From: Verrucomicrobiota bacterium
GTDB taxonomy: Bacteria; Verrucomicrobiota; Verrucomicrobiia; Limisphaerales; UBA1412
Reading direction: 5' to 3'
Assembly: GCA_017557085.1 (NCBI GenBank)
Contig: JAFZAR010000253.1
Coordinates: forward strand, 1-6,591
DNA: 6,591 bases
The notes beneath the pieces are model-generated. The model saw only the letters and a list, made by a program, of their open reading frames with translations. It made no database searches and had not been told where the DNA came from. The position numbers were made by a program, and so were the translations under genes. Of this stretch, positions 1 to 6,591 are shown piece by piece (position 1 is the first letter of the stretch; every line of letters starts with the position of its first letter).

Positions 1-3000
1 AAACGATTACCGTTGTCATTCTCATCAAACGGATTCTGACTGGAAATCCCCACAAAACCATATTCAGCGGCTTTTTGATCTTCCGCCTTGATGCCAATAT
101 AGAAAACCTGATTCTCTAATGCGTTCGTGATATAGAACAGCTCACTACCGCCGTGTTTACGGCTGGCCCAGCCATTTTCAACAGCTTCCGCGATCACATC
201 CGCGTCGATATTGGTCAGCGCGGAATTTGTGGAAACGTACATATCCAGATCCGCGTTGTTCAAGCGGCTCGGTGAGGCCATGTTCGGTGGCAGGAATGTC
301 GCGAATGCCACATTCGGACCGCCTACGCTCACTCTTTCCACTGGTTTCGGTTCATCCCCTTCTTCCTCTCCTTCACCCGTGCTGGATGAAGAATTTGTGG
401 AAGGAGTGTTTATGCTCTTCCACCAGACATTGGTGAAAACATAGAAATGCCATTGAGCCGGAACACCATTCGTCATACGGTTAGTCACAGCACCGGTCAC
501 AAGCGGTGTATTCGCGCCGACATGCTGGCGGAGCATCGCCAAACTGTTGGTCACAACATCCACTTTCGCCGTCCAGACATTCGTGCCGAGGATACCTTTA
601 TCGTCTTTCTTGATTTCAAATTTATTAGTACTGCTGAAATAACCATCAGGCGTACTCTGGAATGCCACCGTTAAAGCAAAATCCTGAACGATGCCGTCCT
701 TGTGTGCCGTCACCGCATTCACATTCACACGACGAGCCTGCACGGATATGACATAATTCGTATCCAGAGGACCTTTGATCAAAACTGTCTCCACGTTATT
801 GACAAAGTCACGCGCGGATTCAATGGAAGATAAAAGCATCTGCGTGTTCGTTTCACCCGTCGAACTCGAAGAATTGGTCGTCGTGTTTTCGCTCAGAACA
901 TAAGCGTTGTTATAATCCGAGTTCACCGGGAAGTCATTCCCCACATAGACCTGCTTCGTGACCTTATTGGAAACGATCAGATCCAGATCATTGACCAGCT
1001 TGACCGCCGAAACCGGGTTGCCCGCGGGATCCGTCCAAACCAATGTCACCTTCATGGTGCCCTCATTGAAATTCGTGGGGACTGTTACGGCTTGTTCCCA
1101 GCTCTCGCCGGTCGCCAAAGCATTGCTCACACTTTGATCCACAAACCACAGCGGCCAGCTGTCCTTGTTGGCAGAATTGGTCAACGCCGCGGGAATGATG
1201 TTCGTCATATTGGGAACACCCCATCCCTGGTAGTTCACACCATAAGCCTCTTTGCGGCTGTAGCGGTTGCCCACGGGATTAGAGCCGTTGATCAGCAAAG
1301 CCTTCAGCAGCGCGGGTGACGGTGTCGTCACACCGGCGGGCGCGTAGGTCTCAAAAAATTCCTGAACCAGAAGCAAGGAACCTGTCACCGCCGCGGCCGC
1401 CATACTGGTGCCGCTTTCATAGCGGTAGTACTCACCCAGTCTTTCACTTGCTGATGCCAGATCTTCATAATATTCCTTTTCTTCCTTAGAGTATTCCATC
1501 TCCAGAGTGATGACAAGATCATAAGACGTTGTCATATTGGTTGAACCGATCACGGTCAAATACCAGTCACCGTAACCACTGCTCCAGTTCTCTTCACCCT
1601 GTTGGTTATTTTCATCCCCATTGTCACCGGATTCATCCTCTTTATCCACATTTGAATTCACTATAAAGTTAGTGGAATAACTGTTATCTGCCACATAATC
1701 AAACAATGTCGGACGTCCGCCCTTCTTCAAATAAATCTTCACATCGGGCACCTCCATGGTTTCCTTGTTCGTAGAGGCAATGACATCAATCTTCAGGCCC
1801 ACCAGATTCGTCTGCCCAAAGAACGCGTAATTATTCGTTTCGCCGTAATCCAGGAACTGATCCGTATATGCCTGTATCTCCTCATACGTCTCAGGCGTTT
1901 CATCCTTCAAAGTTTGTCCTCTGGTGGAAACAACGAACGAACCAGCCGCGACCACATCGGGTTTGCGGCGGCCATTGGAACCTTCCTTTCCGATACCCAC
2001 ATTGCCTCTGGAAGAATAACTGGCCACCTGCTGTTCATCATCAGAAGCCTTGTACAAAGTCGAATTGGTAGAAATGACCAGGTTTGTAAGAACCTCAATG
2101 GCACCGGTTTCATCTATATGATTTGTGACAACGACTTCATTCGTATGGACGACCGCCACATGACGAGATGTTTCCAGCGCGCCAACTGTGATGACGTTCT
2201 TGCCTGTCGCCGGTGAAAGGATCGAACCCGAATTACCGGTTCCACCTTCTTCATCTCCGTGACCTTCATTACCTGCGCTGAACACAAACAGCATTGATTG
2301 TGAACCCGGTACATCTTCCATCGCGTCGCGCACGGCACCGTCAAAGATCGCCGCTGACAGGTCATACTCAGCCGTTTGAGCAAAATTCCAACTGTTATTG
2401 GAAATCAAAACATTCGTCCGTTTTTTGGCGATATAATTCGTTTCCGCGGCCCAGTAGATAATCCCGGAATCCAGCAGTGCAGACCGGACACCTTCATAAA
2501 TCGGCAGATAAAGTGCCGTGGCGTTCGTTGCCGCGCCTTTGAACAGTAGTCCCGATTCCTCCGAAGAACCATCCGCGTTGCCGGCAACAGATGCGGACTC
2601 CGCACCATTGCCCAGGATCGTTCCCATCACATGCGTACCGTGAGCCATCTCCTGATCGTCAAACGGAACGATGCGTTCTCCATCTTCGTCCTCGGCAAAA
2701 AACACTCTCCCCGTCAAGGCCGGATGTTTATCATCCACCATGCTGTCATTGACATTCACCAGAATATCTTTGCCAGACAATCCCAGATAAGAATCCGTAT
2801 TCAATTCATTGGTTGCGATGCCAATACGAATCATGGAAAGATCATTTGCCAGTGCTTTCGGATGGCAGACACTCATCAAATGGACATTGGGAGACTGCGC
2901 CAAAGCAATGACCTGCTCCTTATCCGGCTGCACCATGACCACCTGTCCAAACTGCGTATTGCCTTTGGAAAGGATCGTCAGACCTTCCTGACGGACTTCT

Positions 3001-3707
3001 TCCGTGAAAGATTCCTCACGTCCCGGCGTGACAGCCAATTGGACGATCGTTCCCGCGTGGAAGGGCTTCTCATTCTCACCCATCGCCAATGTCAGTAATT
3101 CTGAATCCAGCTTATAATAAGGATGATATGGCAGAACGGACGCAAACATCTCCCCGTTCACGTCTGCCTGTTCCGGTGTCATAGATACCAACACCGCATT
3201 GTTCGGGATATAAGAAATTACCTGGACACCAGCCTCTTCCAACTGCTGATAAAACTCACGGGTGATGTGTCCCTTCGACTGAACGATATAGCAGCCCGGA
3301 TCCGCTCCGGCTGTCAGATGAGCGGGGATCATCAGCGGGGCAGAACTCTTGGTATCGATCCGGGCATTCCGCAGCAGAACAGCGCTTTCTGAACGCGCCA
3401 GATCATCAATGCTTTGAGTTGTATTGGCCGCTACCCAGCCATTCTCACGGGTCGGCTTCTGGTACAGTGCTTCCTCCGTGGCACCTTCACTTTGAGGCTC
3501 CGCGTGAAAAAACACTCCATTGCTCACCAGCAAATTCTCCTGTGTCAGCACGGTTCCACCCGACACAGCAGCCGCTGTGTTCGCGGAAGCTGTCATTCCA
3601 TATCTGTGCTGCAGTCTTGTGACGGGATCTCCGGCCATATAATGCCAGCCTAAGATGCCCAAGACAGCGAGGAAACCTCCCCACATCCAAATCTTCTTGC
3701 GACGCAT
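1..3707 (-). CDS. Exported subtilisin-like (S8, KP-43-type) serine protease, 3' end outside window
   Basis: The frame is open for 1235 codons from ATG at 3707 to the left edge without a stop. Residues 1-24 are basic (MRRKK) then hydrophobic, a signal peptide or membrane anchor. A propeptide covers about 25-310, with YIVQSKG (140-146) and YIPNNAVLV typical of KP-43-like prosegments. The catalytic residues are Asp321 (VNVNDSMVDDKHP), His356 (HGTHVMG), oxyanion Asn480 (SAGNEG) and Ser768 (SGTSMAAAAVTG). RRKPDVVAAG (580-589) is conserved. About 160 residues (598-759) are inserted before the Ser box. The KP-43-type C-terminal barrel follows, with LVWTDPAGNP near Trp891, LVNDLDL, and VNNVETVLI (969-977). 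Further domains contain QWHFYVFTN (1085-1093) and ADLDMYVSTN (about 1152-1161). The protein should hydrolyse peptide bonds outside the cytoplasm; the substrate is unknown. Oddities are D-S-M in place of D-S/T-G and Ala in place of the Pro after the catalytic Ser. It follows the upstream gene by 13 bases, probably in one operon. Confidence 0.93.
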   Translation of the reverse strand, partial: MRRKKIWMWGGFLAVLGILGWHYMAGDPVTRLQHRYGMTASANTAAAVSGGTVLTQENLLVSNGVFFHAEPQSEGATEEALYQKPTRENGWVAANTTQSIDDLARSESAVLLRNARIDTKSSAPLMIPAHLTAGADPGCYIVQSKGHITREFYQQLEEAGVQVISYIPNNAVLVSMTPEQADVNGEMFASVLPYHPYYKLDSELLTLAMGENEKPFHAGTIVQLAVTPGREESFTEEVRQEGLTILSKGNTQFGQVVMVQPDKEQVIALAQSPNVHLMSVCHPKALANDLSMIRIGIATNELNTDSYLGLSGKDILVNVNDSMVDDKHPALTGRVFFAEDEDGERIVPFDDQEMAHGTHVMGTILGNGAESASVAGNADGSSEESGLLFKGAATNATALYLPIYEGVRSALLDSGIIYWAAETNYIAKKRTNVLISNNSWNFAQTAEYDLSAAIFDGAVRDAMEDVPGSQSMLFVFSAGNEGHGDEEGGTGNSGSILSPATGKNVITVGALETSRHVAVVHTNEVVVTNHIDETGAIEVLTNLVISTNSTLYKASDDEQQVASYSSRGNVGIGKEGSNGRRKPDVVAAGSFVVSTRGQTLKDETPETYEEIQAYTDQFLDYGETNNYAFFGQTNLVGLKIDVIASTNKETMEVPDVKIYLKKGGRPTLFDYVADNSYSTNFIVNSNVDKEDESGDNGDENNQQGEENWSSGYGDWYLTVIGSTNMTTSYDLVITLEMEYSKEEKEYYEDLASASERLGEYYRYESGTSMAAAAVTGSLLLVQEFFETYAPAGVTTPSPALLKALLINGSNPVGNRYSRKEAYGVNYQGWGVPNMTNIIPAALTNSANKDSWPLWFVDQSVSNALATGESWEQAVTVPTNFNEGTMKVTLVWTDPAGNPVSAVKLVNDLDLIVSNKVTKQVYVGNDFPVNSDYNNAYVLSENTTTNSSSSTGETNTQMLLSSIESARDFVNNVETVLIKGPLDTNYVISVQARRVNVNAVTAHKDGIVQDFALTVAFQSTPDGYFSSTNKFEIKKDDKGILGTNVWTAKVDVVTNSLAMLRQHVGANTPLVTGAVTNRMTNGVPAQWHFYVFTNVWWKSINTPSTNSSSSTGEGEEEGDEPKPVERVSVGGPNVAFATFLPPNMASPSRLNNADLDMYVSTNSALTNIDADVIAEAVENGWASRKHGGSELFYITNALENQVFYIGIKAEDQKAAEYGFVGISSQNPFDENDNGNR
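1431..1916 (-). other. Domain inserted within the protease catalytic domain (residues about 598-759)
   Basis: In standard subtilases the KPD-x-x-APG block and the GTSMA Ser box are separated by a few tens of residues. Here Asp584 and Ser768 are 184 residues apart. The intervening part has alternating hydrophobic strands (LVGLKIDVIAST, DVKIYLKKGG, GDWYLTVIGSTN, SYDLVITLEME) typical of a PPC- or P-domain-like beta sandwich. An acidic low-complexity loop (about 686-707) splits it. A charged probable helix (KEEKEYYEDLASASERLGEY) leads back to the Ser box. The fold assignment rests on the strand pattern only. Confidence 0.6.
2778..3293 (-). other. Protease propeptide of KP-43-like type (residues 139-310)
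   Basis: This part begins at P-G-C-YIVQSKG and shows two similar modules. The first has 'YIVQ...EEAGVQVISYIPNNAVLV' spacing and runs on to VLPYHPYYKLDSELL. The second is TIVQLAVTPGR, then QEGLTILSKGN and VMVQPDKEQVIALAQSPNV. Both look like I9-type inhibitor folds, the expected intramolecular chaperone of subtilases. The boundary with the mature enzyme is placed near NDLSMIRIG (about 288-296) to Asp321; the exact processing site cannot be read. The only two Cys residues seen in the visible protein, Cys139 and Cys281, are both in this segment. Confidence 0.65.
3636..3707 (-). other. Signal peptide or N-terminal membrane anchor of the protease
   Basis: Residues 1-24 begin with M-R-R-K-K and continue with a hydrophobic run rich in W, F, L, I and G, ending near HYMAGD. 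This is the charge and hydrophobicity pattern of a Sec signal. A cleavage site is not obvious: H-Y-M-A-G-D is only a weak AxA-like end, and there is no lipobox Cys. It may therefore stay as an anchor, at least until the propeptide is removed. Confidence 0.7.
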
Positions 3708-3715
3708 ACTAATAA

Positions 3716-3722
3716 CCTTCCT
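3716..3722 (-). promoter_or_regulatory. Ribosome binding site of the protease gene, overlapping the upstream stop codon
   Basis: On the minus strand AGGAAGG precedes the ATG at 3707 by 8 bases. Its first two bases are the last two of the TAG stop of the upstream gene. This is a good purine-rich Shine-Dalgarno match at normal spacing. It supports 3707 rather than the in-frame ATG at 3686 as the start, and suggests translational coupling. The 13-base gap has no room for a promoter or terminator. Confidence 0.8.
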
Positions 3723-6591
3723 ACTCCATCGGTAATATGTCGAAACTATCAATGACCACCTTCGGGTTCAGCGGAGCATTCTCAACCCTGAATACAGTCT
3801 TAGTCGCGTATTCGGCCGTCACAACATAGTTCGTTGCCATTCCTCTGTATTTGCCGGGTGCCAATACGATAGCACCGGGCGCAGGCACTAATGCCTGTCC
3901 ATAAGCATACACCAAATATGCCGGTTTGTCTTCCCTCAGCAGCGACATAATCTGCATGGGGATCCATTCCATCACCGTATCATTAACATCCGAGGTGACA
4001 GTTGAGCCCAAATAAGGAGACTGGGTCGTTAAACTCTTTGCGGACAAAATCTCGCCCTGATACCGGAAAGCGCCTCCCGGCAAAGCGTTGCGGGTCGCAT
4101 TGATTTCCTGTACCAGCTTGTGGAATTTCTCGCTCTGCGGCTCGATCGTTACCGGGTCATTTGTAGAGGTCAGGGCCTGCACTCCGCACAGCACAGCCGC
4201 CCAGGCCGCCATATTTGTCTGATTCACAGAAAGAAGCCCTCTGGCCGCGTTCTTATTGATCGCCGTCGTAAAGGTATCCATCAGCCGCCAGTCATTGGTC
4301 GGATGCGATTCGGAACGACCGGACCATTTCCTCCAGGTCTCGTCAGAGACGGTATCCGCTTTCAGATAAACCGTCTGCCACGGTGTACCGCGATGGACCT
4401 TGCCCAGCCATCCAATCGTCGGATATGCGTAAGGCCGTCCATAGTAATTTGTTGGGAAATCCCAGTCATCTGAGCAGGTCACATTCGGATCTTTTAATCC
4501 CACCTGATTCACAGACTCTCTGTACCCGGTGATATCCTTGTCCGGATTTCCGCCCCAAGGCACATAGAACGTATTGATCAGACCAATATTGCTGGGATCC
4601 TCCTGTGTATTTTCCTGATTTGCTCTCAGCGGAGTAAATACATTAGTGAAATTCACCAAATCACCCAAATGATAGTGGACCAAAGGATCATTTGCCTGCA
4701 GGGATTCAATGATCAGCTTGTGAACAGTCGGATTATAAGGAGTCTGTCTGTAAGCACCCTGCTGATCCGGCATACCCGACGCTGTCAGGCTGTTGGTCAG
4801 ACCGCAGAACTGACGGAATCCCTGGATCTGATACGCACGTTCATTCTGGTATCCTCCGCCATACTCGACCCACGTATCCTGATCATCCACATTGCCCAGA
4901 GAGATCTCGATCTGTCTCTGGATGCCATAGTTAGGATCCCACAGCATCCTGTTCAGACCGTTGTCGCCGGAATCCGTGCCCGACATGACCGTATTGCCCT
5001 GGATCAATCCCGTAATGTTGAAAAGATTCGTCTTTTCGATATTGACATAATCTACCAGCCAGTTGTTCTCCGCGTCGATCGCGATATACGTGATCCGATT
5101 CGTCATCGTCATGTAAAGCGGACCTCCGGCCAGGAAGTTCGCCCCCTGATAAAAGGTCGCGGGATTCTTCGGCTCCAGTGTCACGATACCTGAATTGGTG
5201 CTGTAGGTAGCGCCGCCGCTCTGGTGCGTCTCAATAATGGATGACGGAACAAAAACCAGATTGCTGGAGGTCATCGTTTTGAAAGTTCCCTCTTCCCATG
5301 TTCTCAAATCATTTGCCGTGATATTAGTGGATAATATCCGGGAAACATAATTGCTGTAGCGGGTCGGTACTCCGTAATTATTGGTCGCGGTACTGACTTT
5401 TATCACGTTCCCGTTCTTCCACAGGGCTGTCGTCACCTGATTGGTCATGTACAGCTTCAGCGGACGTTTGAACTCATACTGTTGATCCAGGTAGGAGTTC
5501 CATCCCTCAAAGGCTAAGCGATTGGAAATACTCAGGATATACTGCACCCACATATCCTGCACATTGAAGATCGCACCCACATTCCGGCGGGTCAGACCGA
5601 TCTTGCGTGTCAGCTGGATATCTGTCAGCACTTCCTGTTCATTGAAATTAGGATATCCCTTGCGGGCCGCGATGATCCACGGCATTCCGATTAGGTTCAT
5701 GCGGATCTTACCGTCCGTATCCGTATAACCCTGGAAAGTCGAAACTGTCACATTCGGATGACGAACAGAATCTCCCGCACCGGAAATCGTCGGCACGATC
5801 TTTACAAAAGTGTCTTTGTCCAACAGCTCATCCACATTATTGGTCACCATTTCATAGCTGTCCAGATAGACACGACCGCGCTCCACACGATAGATCGGAC
5901 GGAACACCGAGGGCAGAGCCGGTCCCCTTCCGCTGGAAGGAGCCTGATTCGTCATCGCGTCATAAATATTGGCCGTCAGCTGCAAAAGCTGATGTACGCC
6001 CGCCGTGTATTGATTAGTCGGATAGATCTGGACTTCATTCAGATTCTTGCTGAATTGCTGCTGCAGCAGCCGGTTCGCCGTGATCTGGAAGAAATTGGAT
6101 GCCGTCAAAGCGTTTGCCGTCCAGGGAATGAAGTTCGTATATCCCGGACTGGCCACTGTCGTGTAATTCAACGGGATACGGTCATCTGCCGTATAAACGG
6201 AATCCGCGCTCAGCTGTGAAAGCAGTCGATAAAACGCCACATCATTCGTCAGATAATGCTGCTGATCCGTAAAGGCTTTGTTCTTATAAGTCCCCTGCAA
6301 ACGGGCCACCATATCCTGACTAAACTTGGAATCATCCACCAACTCCTGGATATCAAAAAATTTCCTCGGATTATCGCTCCCGGCCCAGTGATCGTTCAAA
6401 CGGCTCCGATCCTCATTATCCCAGGCATCCCAGTCCGCGGAACTGCTGCCGGTTCTGTAAGCCGTCAACTGCAGCGGACCATCCGAATAAGTATCGGCCA
6501 AATCGTATTTGAAGCGATCCAGCACATTGGCCCGATCAATGTTCAGATCATGGCCTTTAAAAATCAGCTGTCCCATCCGGTCATAAGCCGA
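3721..6591 (-). CDS. Large GspK/PulK-like (Verru_Chthon-type) pseudopilin-related protein, 5' end outside window
   Basis: The frame is open for 956 codons from the right edge to a TAG stop, so the N-terminus is missing. The Met at 6576 (residue 1 in this numbering) has in-frame codons S-A-Y-D-R before it and no Shine-Dalgarno sequence, so it is probably internal. No membrane segment is visible; in a pseudopilin-like protein it would lie in the missing N-terminus. Family-like stretches are NFFQITANRLL (about 161-171), VHQLLQLTANIYDAMTN (194-210), NDPLVHYHLGDL (about 629-640), GWLGKVHRGTPWQTVYL (722-738), RGLLSVNQTN followed by a hydrophobic helix to GV (779-799), FRYQGEIL (837-844) and the C-terminus ending DSFDILPME. 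The 'RG-hydrophobic-x-V-N' segment before the helix recalls the INVNTA..VL..LL motif of GspK/PulK minor pseudopilins. I recall similar large proteins from Verrucomicrobia. The family link is an inference; the exact role is unknown. It is immediately upstream of the protease gene in the same transcription direction. Confidence 0.62.
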   Translation of the reverse strand, partial: SAYDRMGQLIFKGHDLNIDRANVLDRFKYDLADTYSDGPLQLTAYRTGSSSADWDAWDNEDRSRLNDHWAGSDNPRKFFDIQELVDDSKFSQDMVARLQGTYKNKAFTDQQHYLTNDVAFYRLLSQLSADSVYTADDRIPLNYTTVASPGYTNFIPWTANALTASNFFQITANRLLQQQFSKNLNEVQIYPTNQYTAGVHQLLQLTANIYDAMTNQAPSSGRGPALPSVFRPIYRVERGRVYLDSYEMVTNNVDELLDKDTFVKIVPTISGAGDSVRHPNVTVSTFQGYTDTDGKIRMNLIGMPWIIAARKGYPNFNEQEVLTDIQLTRKIGLTRRNVGAIFNVQDMWVQYILSISNRLAFEGWNSYLDQQYEFKRPLKLYMTNQVTTALWKNGNVIKVSTATNNYGVPTRYSNYVSRILSTNITANDLRTWEEGTFKTMTSSNLVFVPSSIIETHQSGGATYSTNSGIVTLEPKNPATFYQGANFLAGGPLYMTMTNRITYIAIDAENNWLVDYVNIEKTNLFNITGLIQGNTVMSGTDSGDNGLNRMLWDPNYGIQRQIEISLGNVDDQDTWVEYGGGYQNERAYQIQGFRQFCGLTNSLTASGMPDQQGAYRQTPYNPTVHKLIIESLQANDPLVHYHLGDLVNFTNVFTPLRANQENTQEDPSNIGLINTFYVPWGGNPDKDITGYRESVNQVGLKDPNVTCSDDWDFPTNYYGRPYAYPTIGWLGKVHRGTPWQTVYLKADTVSDETWRKWSGRSESHPTNDWRLMDTFTTAINKNAARGLLSVNQTNMAAWAAVLCGVQALTSTNDPVTIEPQSEKFHKLVQEINATRNALPGGAFRYQGEILSAKSLTTQSPYLGSTVTSDVNDTVMEWIPMQIMSLLREDKPAYLVYAYGQALVPAPGAIVLAPGKYRGMATNYVVTAEYATKTVFRVENAPLNPKVVIDSFDILPME

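Noticed and set aside
1907..2608. Three short minus-strand open frames (1907-2113, 2114-2383, 2405-2608)
   Set aside because: They are in another frame from the protease and overlap its catalytic region, where the main frame carries SAGNEG and KPDVVAAG.
2631..3098. Open frame of 155 codons on the plus strand
   Set aside because: It is antisense to the propeptide and the Asp and His boxes of the protease, whose motifs are clearly real; the plus-strand translation shows no domain.
1..3707. A frameshift or pseudogene in the protease
   Set aside because: I read the frame codon by codon from 3707 to position 3. It stays in the same phase with no stop, and all catalytic motifs and the C-terminal barrel motifs are in that one frame.
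3708..3720. Terminator or promoter between the two genes
   Set aside because: The 13-base gap is too short, and no hairpin with a T-run is present; only the ribosome binding site fits.
4669..5193. Open frame of 174 codons on the plus strand
   Set aside because: It lies wholly antisense to the large pseudopilin-related gene, has a composition rich in I, R and H with no recognisable motif, and looks like a shadow of the real frame.
5758..6219. Open frame of 153 codons on the plus strand
   Set aside because: It is antisense to a family-like part of the upstream gene and shows no ribosome binding site or motif that I can support.
6574..6576. ATG at 6576 as the true start of the upstream gene
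   Set aside because: The frame stays open upstream to the window edge, no Shine-Dalgarno sequence precedes it, and no signal or membrane segment follows it.

Overview
The window is almost entirely coding on the minus strand. It holds two large genes, both cut by the window edges, read from right to left. The sequence suggests a bacterium of the PVC group, most likely Verrucomicrobiota. I base this on remembered resemblance of both proteins to large verrucomicrobial surface and pseudopilin-type proteins, and on a striking excess of Thr-Asn pairs. No marker gene is present, so the taxonomy is an inference. GC content is moderate, about half by eye.

Layout. From 6591 down to 3721 runs the C-terminal part (956 codons) of a very large protein whose start lies outside the window. 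Its last third resembles GspK/PulK-like minor pseudopilins as found in Verrucomicrobia (the 'Verru_Chthon cassette' type of large protein). After its TAG stop there are only 13 bases, with an AGGAAGG ribosome binding site that overlaps the stop codon. A second gene then starts at 3707 and stays open to position 1 (1235 codons visible, C-terminus missing). It encodes an exported subtilisin-family (S8) protease of the KP-43-like type: membrane signal, long propeptide, a catalytic domain with Asp321, His356, Asn480 and Ser768, a beta-sandwich-like domain inserted inside the catalytic domain, the KP-43-type C-terminal beta-barrel, and further C-terminal domains.

How they may work together. The spacing implies one transcript and coupled translation. 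A plausible but unproven reading is that a pseudopilin-like assembly component and a surface or secreted protease are made together, the protease being either cargo or a processing factor of an envelope-spanning export or pilus-like apparatus. There are no RNA genes, mobile elements, CRISPR arrays or long non-coding stretches.
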